Of a stretch of DNA of 64,000 bases, positions 57,422 through 64,000 are shown one piece after another. The DNA comes from Alphaproteobacteria bacterium (GTDB lineage: Bacteria > Pseudomonadota > Alphaproteobacteria > Rhizobiales > Rhizobiaceae): positions 1-64,000 of the forward strand of contig BOKV01000011.1 in NCBI GenBank assembly GCA_016861165.1. Reading direction: 5' to 3'. A program made the position numbers and the translations under genes. The notes beneath the pieces were generated by a model. That model saw nothing but the letters and a program-made list of their open reading frames with translations. It made no database searches and was not told where the DNA came from. How positions within the stretch are numbered: position 1 is the stretch's first letter; each line of letters begins with the position of its first letter.

Positions 57422-58222
57422 TCAGCGGCCGACCCATTTGGGCGTGCGCTTCTCGAGGAAGGCGGCAACGCCCTCCTTGGCGTCGGCCGACTGATGGACG
57501 ACGTTGCAGGTCATCGTTTCGAGCGTGATCAGCGACTCGGTGTCGGCGTCGAGACCGCGATTGATCGCCTCCTTGGTCATCCACATGCAGAAGGGGCTCT
57601 TGTCGATCAGCGGCTCGCAGAAGCGCTCGATCAGCGCGTCAAACTCTTCCGGCTCGGATACGTCGTTGACGAGACCCCAGTCCCGGGCCTCGGTGCCGGA
57701 GAGCAGCTTGCCGGTCAGCATCAGTTCCTTCGACTTGCGGAGCCCGATATAGCGCGGCAGGCGGTAGATCGGGCCGGCGCCGCCGAACAGGGCACGGCGG
57801 ATGTGGAAGTCGCCGATGCGGGCCGTCGTCGTCGCCAGCGCGAAGTCGCACGAGATCATCAGTTCGAAGCCGCCTGCGACCGCATAGCCCTCGACGGCGG
57901 CGATGGTCGGCTTCTTCATGTTGAAGAAATGGTCATAGGTGCGCGCCGATTTCTGCGCCAGCTCGAGCGAATCGACCGTGGTGTGCAGGCGGGGGCCGAC
58001 AAGCTGGCCGAGATCGGCGCCGGCGCAGAAGGTGTTGCCGCGGCCGCGGAAGACCACCACGCGGACGCTCTGGTCGTCCTCGGCGCGACGGCCATACTCG
58101 CCGAGCAGGTCGAGAACGCGCGGGCTGACGCAGTTCTTGACTTCCGGCCGGTTGATCCAGATCGTCGCGACCGGACCCTTCACTTCGTACTGGACGACAT
58201 CGTCCATCACAGCCTGGTCCAT
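57422..58222 (-). CDS. Enoyl-CoA hydratase/isomerase family protein
   Basis: A 266-residue crotonase. Oxyanion-hole segments are TFCAGADLGQL and YAVAGGFELMI. IRRALFGGAGPIYRLPRYIG is the second loop, with glycine where glutamate is usual (FGGAGP), so it differs from classic hydratases. The ATG at 58222 has GGAGAACG upstream; the frame is open to 58255. A TetR-type palindrome at 58306 lies 84 bases upstream, and a terminator follows the gene, so it forms a single-gene unit divergent from tetR. Confidence 0.88.
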   Translation of the reverse strand: MDQAVMDDVVQYEVKGPVATIWINRPEVKNCVSPRVLDLLGEYGRRAEDDQSVRVVVFRGRGNTFCAGADLGQLVGPRLHTTVDSLELAQKSARTYDHFFNMKKPTIAAVEGYAVAGGFELMISCDFALATTTARIGDFHIRRALFGGAGPIYRLPRYIGLRKSKELMLTGKLLSGTEARDWGLVNDVSEPEEFDALIERFCEPLIDKSPFCMWMTKEAINRGLDADTESLITLETMTCNVVHQSADAKEGVAAFLEKRTPKWVGR

Positions 58223-58305
58223 TCTACGTTCTCCGTTCGTCATTGCCCTTGCCATGTGGCAGGCAGTCGCCGGGGTCGGGTTGCCGACCGCTGGAAATTA
58301 TCATC

Positions 58306-58321
58306 GACTGACTAGTCGGTC
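58306..58321. promoter_or_regulatory. TetR-type operator upstream of the crotonase gene
   Basis: GACTGAC-TA-GTCGGTC: arms differ at one position. It lies in the 242-base divergent region between the crotonase and tetR genes. TATCA follows it, as at several other sites. Confidence 0.78.
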
Positions 58322-58390
58322 TATCAATGCAGCGGAATGATGCGCCTGTCAATAGCGACCGTGCCTGCTCAACCCGAAATTTCAACATTC

Positions 58391-58406
58391 GACCTTCTGG
58401 ACGGTC
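58391..58406. promoter_or_regulatory. TetR-type operator upstream of tetR
   Basis: GACCTTC-TG-GACGGTC, followed by TATCATG. It lies 58 bases before the chosen tetR start, indicating autoregulation. It is 85 bp from the site at 58306, about eight helical turns. Confidence 0.78.
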
Positions 58407-58464
58407 TATCATGCAACCTGCTACCCTTGCTGCACACGCGGCTACAGCGAGGATCAAGGGTTTG

Positions 58465-59139
58465 ATGGACAAGGCAGGATCGCCGGCGCGGCGGCAGGAG
58501 GAGGCGGCCCAGGACAAGCCGGCGCCGCGCAAGCGCGGGCCCAAGGTCGATGTCGAGCTGACCCGCCAGCGGCGCGCCGACATCACCCGCGAGGCGGCGA
58601 ACCTGTTCGACAAGGTCGGCTACCACCGCGTCAACATGGAGATGATCGCCGAGGCCGCCGGCCTGAAGAAGCCGACGCTCTATCACTATGTGGCGGGCAA
58701 GGAAGAAATCCTTTTCCGCATGCAGGAATCGATGATGCTGCCGTTGCGCGAGAGGCTGAACGAGCGCATCGCCGCCGGCATGGACACGATGTCGATCCTG
58801 CGTGGCATCTACGAGGACATCTTCCGCAACCTGCACGACTCACCCGGCACGGTGCGCTCCTTCTTCGAACACCAGCGTGATGTCGGACCCGAGCGCGAGG
58901 CGGAAATCCGCAAGCAGCGCGTCGAGTTCACCGCCCAGGTGATGAAGATCATCTCCGACGGCATGGATGCCGGCATCATCAACCGCGCCGATGTGCGGCT
59001 GATGACGCTGTGCTTTTTCGGCGTCGCCAACTGGGCCTATCAGTGGTACCGGCCGGGCCGCGACCCCGAGCCGGAGGTGATCGCCGGCCAGTGCTTCGAC
59101 ATCTTCGCGCGTGGCATGGCGGCGCGGCCGGCCGGCTAG
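58465..59139 (+). CDS. TetR-family transcriptional regulator of the second island
   Basis: A 224-residue TetR regulator. After a basic, disordered N-terminal leader (residues 1-30) comes the HTH: RRADITREAANLFDKVGYHR and MIAEAAGLKKPTLYHYVAGK. The helical C-terminal domain has the TetR_C pattern seen in acyl-CoA-responsive regulators (FEHQRDVGPEREAEIRKQR). The ATG at 58465 has AAGGG upstream; earlier in-frame starts (58411, 58327) overlap the operators. Two palindromes in its control region, and five more across the island, make it the probable island repressor, with a CoA thioester as likely inducer (inference). Confidence 0.88.
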   Translation: MDKAGSPARRQEEAAQDKPAPRKRGPKVDVELTRQRRADITREAANLFDKVGYHRVNMEMIAEAAGLKKPTLYHYVAGKEEILFRMQESMMLPLRERLNERIAAGMDTMSILRGIYEDIFRNLHDSPGTVRSFFEHQRDVGPEREAEIRKQRVEFTAQVMKIISDGMDAGIINRADVRLMTLCFFGVANWAYQWYRPGRDPEPEVIAGQCFDIFARGMAARPAG

Positions 59140-59205
59140 AGCCGACCCAACCGGATCGGGATTCAGCTCTATCCATTTGTCCGCCTCGCGTTGCCGGTCG
59201 TCGGG
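59137..59205. repeat. Palindromic intergenic repeat, copy C
   Basis: AGAGC-CGA-CCC pairs with GGG-ATTCA-GCTCT around AACCGGATC, directly after the tetR stop, followed by the tail CTATCCATTTGTCCGCC. It is built like the copies at 4333 and 41583. It may end tetR transcription. Confidence 0.6.
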
Positions 59206-59226
59206 AGGCTGTGAACGGCGCGGCGG

Positions 59227-61188
59227 TCAGATCGCGCGCGCCACGCGCTGGGCATCGAGGAGGGCGTGCGAGATCCGCCGAGGCGTGACGCAGTCGCCGA
59301 CGAGGTGGACACGGCCGGCGGCAAGGGCGCCGCGCGCCGGGAGCGGAGCGGCGAGCCGCCCCGTCTGGTGGACGATCAGGTCGCACGGCAGTTCGTGCTG
59401 CGCGTGCGAGACCAGGCTGACGACATTGACGCTGGCCGGGGCCGCCGGCTCAACGGAACTGAGCACATGGAAATCAGTGCCGGCCGCGCCGAGCCGCGCG
59501 ACGAGCGGGCCGACACTCTCGACCGGCAGGTTGGCGCCGATGGCGGCCGAACTGGTCACGAACGTGACCTGCCAGCCGGCCACCGCCAGCATCTCGGCGG
59601 CGCCGTAGCTGAACCAGAAACCGACGCCGTCGTCGGCGAGCACGGCGCGGCCCGACCCCCGCGGCGCCGGCGCGCCGTCATGGATCACATTCCACCACGA
59701 CAGGGCCGCCGGCCCGCCGGTCTGTTCCACCAGCGGGGCGGGTGTGGCGCCGGTGGCGACGATCACCGTCTCGTAGTCGCCGTCGAGCTCGGCGAGGTCG
59801 TCGATGCGCCGTCCGAGGCGCAGGTCGACGCCGGCGAGGCGCATCTCGCCGGCCAGATGATCGATGAAGTCGATGAGCCCGGTGCGGCCGGGCAGGGAAG
59901 CGGCGAGCAGGAACTGGCCGCCCAGCGCCTCCGAGGCTTCGAACACGGTGACGGCGTGGCCGCGCAGCGCCGCGACGCGGGCGGCCTCCATGCCGGCCGG
60001 CCCGCCGCCGATCACCGCGACACGCCGCCGGGGCACGGCCTGGACGAGATGGTCGAACAGCGCGCGCGTCTCGCGCCCGGTCTCGGGATTGAGCGAGCAA
60101 TGCAAGTGCGGGCTGAAGGCGCGGCAGTCCTGGTTGAGGCCGACGCAGGGGCGGATGCGGGCTTGCCGGCCGCCGCGCGCCTTGGCCGCGAATTCGGCGT
60201 CGGCGACGAAGGCGCGAGCCATGCCGACAAGGTCGGCCACGCCATCGGCGAGCAGGCTTTCGGCGACCTGCGGGCTCGCCACCTTCTGGCCGACAATGAC
60301 CGGCAGACCGCTTTCGCGACGGATGATGCCGGCGGCGCGGGCGGTGGGCGCCACCGGTGCGGTCGCGTCTTTCACATAGGCGTTGCGCATGCCGACGGTG
60401 ATCGACAGATAGTCGGTCTCGCCCTGCGCGGCCAGCGCCCGGGCGATGGCGGCCGTGTCGCGGATGCCGAGGCCGTCCGGCGTCTCCTCGTCAGCCGAAA
60501 GGCGGACGCCGATGATGAAGTCGCCGCCGCAGGCCGCGCGCACGGCTGCGACCGTCTCGGCGAGCAGGCACAGCCGCTTGCGCGGCGATCCGCCCCAGCC
60601 ATCGTTGCGGGTGTTGGAGGCGGGCGACAGGAACTGGGCGAACAGGTAGCCGTGAGCGGCATGCACCTCCATGCCATCATAGCCGGCTTCGCGCAGGTTG
60701 AGCGAGGCGGCGGCGAAGCCGGCGATGATGTCGCGGATCTCGGCTTCGTCGAGCACGTGCGGCGGCCAGGGATCGCGCGGGCCGCGCATGGCCGAGGCGC
60801 CGGCGGGCGCGAATTCGGAATCGCCGCCGATCGTCTCGCGGCCGAGATGACAGAGCTGACCGACGATGCGCGCGCCGAGAGCATGCACGGCGTCGGTGCG
60901 GCGTCGCAGCGCCGGCACTGCCTCCGGATTGAAGGCTTCGACCAGGTTGCGCACGCGCATGCGGCTCTGCGCACAGGCGATGGTGCCGCCGGTGATGACC
61001 ATGCCGACGCCACGCGCCCGCGCGGCGAAATATGCCGTGTCCTCGCCGGTCGGCACTCCATCGCGCACCATGCCGTTGCCATGTGGCAGCATGACGAGGC
61101 GGCTGGCGAGATCGAGCCGGCCCGACCGGTAGGGCGAGAACAACCGGGCAAAGGGCTGGTCGGCGTCGGCCGCCGTGACGGTTTCCAT
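59227..61188 (-). CDS. 2,4-dienoyl-CoA-reductase-like FMN/FAD oxidoreductase
   Basis: A 653-residue two-part flavoenzyme. The N-terminal half is an old-yellow-enzyme TIM barrel (GQLCHLGRET, YDGMEVHAAHGYLFAQFLSP, NDGWGGSPRKR). The C-terminal half has FAD/NAD(P)-binding motifs (VIGGGPAGMEAARVAA). The iron-sulfur linker that normally reads CxxCNxxC-x11-C is C-V-G-L-N-Q-D-C-x8-C here, so one cysteine is missing and spacing is changed. The family includes dienoyl-CoA reductase, bile-acid BaiCD/BaiH and amine demethylases. The ATG at 61188 has GGAGC upstream, and a TetR-type palindrome lies 37 bases further on. Confidence 0.87.
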   Translation of the reverse strand: METVTAADADQPFARLFSPYRSGRLDLASRLVMLPHGNGMVRDGVPTGEDTAYFAARARGVGMVITGGTIACAQSRMRVRNLVEAFNPEAVPALRRRTDAVHALGARIVGQLCHLGRETIGGDSEFAPAGASAMRGPRDPWPPHVLDEAEIRDIIAGFAAASLNLREAGYDGMEVHAAHGYLFAQFLSPASNTRNDGWGGSPRKRLCLLAETVAAVRAACGGDFIIGVRLSADEETPDGLGIRDTAAIARALAAQGETDYLSITVGMRNAYVKDATAPVAPTARAAGIIRRESGLPVIVGQKVASPQVAESLLADGVADLVGMARAFVADAEFAAKARGGRQARIRPCVGLNQDCRAFSPHLHCSLNPETGRETRALFDHLVQAVPRRRVAVIGGGPAGMEAARVAALRGHAVTVFEASEALGGQFLLAASLPGRTGLIDFIDHLAGEMRLAGVDLRLGRRIDDLAELDGDYETVIVATGATPAPLVEQTGGPAALSWWNVIHDGAPAPRGSGRAVLADDGVGFWFSYGAAEMLAVAGWQVTFVTSSAAIGANLPVESVGPLVARLGAAGTDFHVLSSVEPAAPASVNVVSLVSHAQHELPCDLIVHQTGRLAAPLPARGALAAGRVHLVGDCVTPRRISHALLDAQRVARAI

Positions 61189-61225
61189 CGAGCTTGCTCC
61201 GTGCCACATTCCGTCAGATATAATC

Positions 61226-61241
61226 GACCGTCTGGACGTTC
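61226..61241 (-). promoter_or_regulatory. TetR-type operator of the dienoyl-CoA-reductase-like gene
   Basis: GACCGTC-TG-GACGTTC: matches the island consensus at all but one position. It is 37 bases upstream of the flavoenzyme start. The surrounding 298-base gap (61189-61486) contains no gene I can support. Confidence 0.8.
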
Positions 61242-61486
61242 TATTATTTTTATTATGTCCTTTCACGAAAGGGGCGGCCCAGTCAAGCGCGGCGATCGCA
61301 GCGGGCGGAGGGGTTGAAGCGGTGGACGCCGGCCGATATGGCGACGCCGTGTCCGGACAGCATGGTGGATCGGGCTGGCCAAGGCGCCTGGCGAAGTGTC
61401 CAATGCTCGCGCCGATTCCCCGCGTGAATGGGTGATCGTCCGAGACCGGTTGTGTCTCGTCATTCCGGTCAGCAAGCGAGGACGCG

Positions 61487-61909
61487 ATGAAGAACGAAGA
61501 CCGCGCATCGGGGGGAACGGCCACGGCAGCCGCCCTGGTCGACGCCCACATCAACGCGCTCAGCGACTGGCGCGGCGAGGTGCTGGCGCGGGTGAGGGCG
61601 CTCATCATGCAGGCCGATGCCGACATCGTCGAAGAGGTGAAATGGCGCAAGCCTTCCAACCCGGCGGGCGTTCCGGTGTGGTCGCATGGCGGTATCGTCT
61701 GCACCGGCGAGACCTACCGGGACAAGGTCAAGCTGACCTTTGCACGCGGCGCCGCGCTTGAGGATCCGCGCGGCCTGTTCAACGCCAGCCTTGACGGCAA
61801 TGCCCGGCGCGCGATCGACCTGCGCCAGGGCGATCCGCTCGACGCGGACGCCTTCAAGGCACTCGTCCGCGCCGCGGTGGCGCTCAACCTGTCGCGACGG
61901 CGCGGATGA
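61487..61909 (+). CDS. DUF1801 domain-containing protein
   Basis: A 140-residue small cytosolic protein. VEEVKWRKPSNPAGVPVWSH and KVKLTFARGAAL-DP match the DUF1801/YdhG-like fold (frataxin-like alpha-beta sandwich). The ATG at 61487 has GAGGACG upstream. It lies between a leftward flavoenzyme gene and a rightward SDR gene and shows no palindrome in front, so it may be a bystander rather than part of the catabolic island. Function unknown. Confidence 0.8.
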   Translation: MKNEDRASGGTATAAALVDAHINALSDWRGEVLARVRALIMQADADIVEEVKWRKPSNPAGVPVWSHGGIVCTGETYRDKVKLTFARGAALEDPRGLFNASLDGNARRAIDLRQGDPLDADAFKALVRAAVALNLSRRRG

Positions 61910-61975
61910 CCCGGCCCAGTCCCGCTCCGTGCGCCGGCCGGCTGATCCACGTCGGCGTCACGCCGCCGGACCCGG

Positions 61976-62022
61976 TTGGGTCAATCCGACTCCGCAATAT
62001 ATTGCCGACCGTCCGGTCGTTC
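61976..62022 (+). promoter_or_regulatory. Promoter and TetR-type operator of the terminal SDR gene
   Basis: TTGGGT (61976-61981) and TATATT (61998-62003) are separated by 16 bp. The palindrome GACCGTC-CG-GTCGTTC (62007-62022) begins 3 bases after the -10, the same arrangement as at 41906-41928. It is followed by TATTA. Confidence 0.75.
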
Positions 62023-62099
62023 TATTAATATAGAAATCTGATGAGGGGTTTTCACCCGGCGAAGCGCGGCCGCGGCGCGCCGGCAAGGCAGAGGAGGGC

Positions 62100-62834
62100 G
62101 TGAAGGTGCTTCTCGAAGGAAGAGTGATCCTGGTCACGGGTGCGGCAGGCGCGCTCGGCAGTGCCATCTGCGCGGCGGTTCGCCAGCACGGCGGCACGCC
62201 GTTTCGCACCGACATCGCGCAAGGCCCCGACGTCGATGCGCGCCACGACGTGACCAGCGAAGCCGGCTGGGCCGGCGTATGTGCCACGATCGAGCGTCGG
62301 CACGGCCGGCTTGACGGCCTGGTCAACAATGCCGGCATCATCCGCGTCGGCTCGGTCGAGGCGACGGCGCTCGCCGATTTCCGCCTTGTGATGGCGGTCA
62401 ATGTCGAGGGCGTGTTCCTCGGCTGCAAGGTCGCCTGGCCGCTGTTGCGCGAGAGCGACGGCGCCGCCATCGTCAATGTCAGTTCGACGGCGGGTCTCGT
62501 CGGCAGCGCCGACCATGCCGCCTACAACGCGTCGAAGGGCGCGGTGCGGCTCCTGTCGAAATCGGTGGCGCTGCACGGCGCGCGGCTCGACCCGCCGATC
62601 CGCTGCAATTCCCTGCATCCGAGCCTGATGCCGGGCAACATGGCCGAAACCATCGTCGCCGGGGCCGAGGACCCGCAGGCGGCGATCGAGGCGATCGTGG
62701 CCGCCCGCAATCCCCTCCGGCGCCTGGCGCGCACCGAGGAAGTGGCGGCGGCGGCCGTCTTCCTGCTGTCGCCGATGTCCTCCTACATGACCGGCAGCGA
62801 GCTCGTCTGCGACGGCGGCGCCACCGCACTCTGA
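62100..62834 (+). CDS. SDR-family oxidoreductase (GTG start)
   Basis: A 244-residue short-chain dehydrogenase. The cofactor loop is TGAAGALGSA (ALG instead of GIG); NNAGII, VSSTAG and YNASK follow. The body resembles cyclohexanol- and 3-hydroxysteroid-type dehydrogenases (VNVEGVFLGCKVAWPLL, SYMTGSELVCDGG). The GTG at 62100 overlaps the ribosome site GAGGAGGGC; a GTG at 62106 is equally possible. It lies under its own TetR-type operator. Confidence 0.87.
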   Translation: MKVLLEGRVILVTGAAGALGSAICAAVRQHGGTPFRTDIAQGPDVDARHDVTSEAGWAGVCATIERRHGRLDGLVNNAGIIRVGSVEATALADFRLVMAVNVEGVFLGCKVAWPLLRESDGAAIVNVSSTAGLVGSADHAAYNASKGAVRLLSKSVALHGARLDPPIRCNSLHPSLMPGNMAETIVAGAEDPQAAIEAIVAARNPLRRLARTEEVAAAAVFLLSPMSSYMTGSELVCDGGATAL

Positions 62835-62926
62835 TCCATTGCTGCTTCCGCCGCCGCGTTGCCGTGCCGGCGTCTTGCGCCGCCTCGCCGTGGTCTGGCG
62901 GCCCGCCACTGCCGCGATGTTTCTAA

Positions 62927-62944
62927 CAACCGACTAGACGGTTG
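62927..62944 (+). promoter_or_regulatory. TetR-type operator of the terminal acyl-CoA dehydrogenase gene
   Basis: CAACCGACTAGACGGTTG, nearly identical to the site at 53349 (ACTAGA versus ACTGGA in the centre). It lies 78 bases upstream of the chosen start, followed by TATTTTA. Confidence 0.8.
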
Positions 62945-63021
62945 GTATTTTATTGGCTACATTCGCGGCCGTGTCGGCGGGGGCGGGAACCGCGCGGCGG
63001 CTGCCCATGGAGAAGACCGCG

Positions 63022-64000
63022 ATGTTTCATTTCACTCGGCGTTCGCTCGAACTCCAGGAACGCATGAAGGCGTTCATGGATGCCCATGTCTACCCGGCCG
63101 AACCGGTCTACCGCGAGCAGCAGGCTGGCCTCGCCGACCGCTGGGACAGCCCGCCGATCATGGATGAGCTGAAGGCCAGGGCCCGCGCCGAAGGGCTGTG
63201 GAACCTGTTCCTGCCGGAGAGTGAAGAAGGCGCCGGCCTCACCAACATGGAATACGCGCCGCTATGCGAGATCATGGGCCGCTCCTATATCGGGCCAGAG
63301 GTGTTCAACTGCTCGGCGCCCGACACCGGCAACATGGAGGTGCTGGAGCGCTATGGCACCGAGGAGCACAAGCGGCGCTGGCTCAGGCCCCTGCTCGACG
63401 GGGAAATCCGCTCAGCCTTTTCGATGACCGAGCCGGCGGTCGCCTCATCCGATGCAACCAACATCAGCCTGACCGCCGTGCGCGACGGCGACAGCTATGT
63501 GCTGAACGGTCGCAAATGGTGGACGTCCGGAGCGGGCGACAACCGCACCAGGATACTGATCGTCATGGCCAGGACCAATCCGCAGGCGCCACGCCACCAG
63601 CAGCACTCGATGATCCTGGTGCCGAAGGACACGCCGGGGGTGAGGCTGGTGCGCTCGCTCAAGGTGTTCGGCTATGAGCACACCCCTTGCGGCCATTTCG
63701 AGATCGCGTACGAAAACGTCCGCGTGCCGGCCGAGAACCTGCTGCTTGGCGAGGGGCGCGGCTTCGAGATCGCGCAGGGCCGGCTCGGCCCCGGCCGCAT
63801 TCACCACTGCATGCGCATGATCGGCGTGGCCGAGCGGGCGATGGATGCGATGATCGCGCGCGCGCGCCAGCGCGTCGCCTTCGGCAAGACGCTGGCCGAG
63901 CAGGGCATGGTGCGCGAGGCGATCGGGCTGTCGCGCATCGACATCGACCAGGCGCGGCTGTTGACCCTGCACGCGGCCGACATGATGGACAAGGTCGGCA
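63022..64000 (+). CDS. Acyl-CoA dehydrogenase (ACAD11-like), truncated by the window end
   Basis: The first 326 codons are visible; the gene runs off the window. [19 protein letters not shown] at the N-terminus, [17 protein letters not shown] in the flavin loop, WWTSGAGD and [18 protein letters not shown] are typical of the ACAD10/11-like branch, which acts on long-chain or hydroxylated/branched acyl-CoAs. The ATG at 63022 has GGAGAAG 6 bases upstream; an in-frame ATG at 63007 lacks a ribosome site. The TetR-type palindrome at 62927 places it in the island regulon. Confidence 0.9.
   Translation, partial: MFHFTRRSLELQERMKAFMDAHVYPAEPVYREQQAGLADRWDSPPIMDELKARARAEGLWNLFLPESEEGAGLTNMEYAPLCEIMGRSYIGPEVFNCSAPDTGNMEVLERYGTEEHKRRWLRPLLDGEIRSAFSMTEPAVASSDATNISLTAVRDGDSYVLNGRKWWTSGAGDNRTRILIVMARTNPQAPRHQQHSMILVPKDTPGVRLVRSLKVFGYEHTPCGHFEIAYENVRVPAENLLLGEGRGFEIAQGRLGPGRIHHCMRMIGVAERAMDAMIARARQRVAFGKTLAEQGMVREAIGLSRIDIDQARLLTLHAADMMDKVG

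Noticed and set aside
61175-61435. Small open frame between the flavoenzyme and the DUF1801 gene
   Set aside because: It starts within the divergent promoter/operator region and resembles no family.

Overview
The window is GC-rich DNA that reads as the chromosome or a large replicon of an alphaproteobacterium, most likely a Hyphomicrobiales (Rhizobiales) species. The evidence is the rhizobial glycerol operon order glpR-D-S-T-P-Q-U-V, the many Liv-type and polyamine-type ABC importers, a CueR/HmrR copper module, and three related palindromic intergenic repeats of the kind common in that order. I see no rRNA, tRNA, CRISPR array, insertion sequence or phage gene. Almost everything is catabolism, uptake and local regulation.

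Layout. 1-7020: the tail of an unidentified gene, a heptanucleotide tandem repeat, gnd, a copper module (CueR-type promoter, copA, cueR, a membrane-anchored cytochrome c), an SDR and a citryl-CoA-lyase-like protein. 7029-23401: an aromatic (methoxy-aromatic) degradation locus. Leftward genes encode a five-gene Liv-type importer, a type I extradiol dioxygenase and the gallate-type lower pathway (GalB, LigK, GalD). Rightward genes encode a feruloyl-CoA-synthetase-like ligase, a LigM/DesA-type tetrahydrofolate O-demethylase, PurU, a DUF1932 dehydrogenase, a MetF-like reductase and an aldehyde dehydrogenase. Near-identical TGTATACA palindromes lie in the promoters of four of these units, which predicts one GntR-type regulator encoded outside the window.

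23500-31921: the glycerol uptake and oxidation operon with its DeoR-family repressor GlpR and a clear GlpR-like operator. 32194-34819: a formylglycine-type sulfatase/phosphonate monoester hydrolase and a DapA-fold enzyme. 34937-41470: a LysR regulator, a perfect LysR-type palindrome, and a ydcSTUV-patD-like polyamine import and aminobutyraldehyde oxidation operon.

41969 to the end of the window: a second catabolic island. A Liv-type importer with a fused permease-ATPase is followed by a flavin dehydrogenase and SDRs. Next come a two-subunit CoA-transferase-fold enzyme (IpdAB-like), NTF2-like and YciI-like small proteins, a medium-chain reductase, three acyl-CoA dehydrogenases, two crotonases, a dienoyl-CoA-reductase-like flavoenzyme, further SDRs and a TetR regulator. 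Seven copies of a palindrome close to GACCGTC-TG-GACGGTC sit in the promoters of this island, including next to the tetR gene. The gene content suggests beta-oxidation-like breakdown of a cyclic or branched acid as its CoA ester. The substrate cannot be read from sequence. This island and the THF-demethylation/extradiol locus are the two candidates for undescribed systems.
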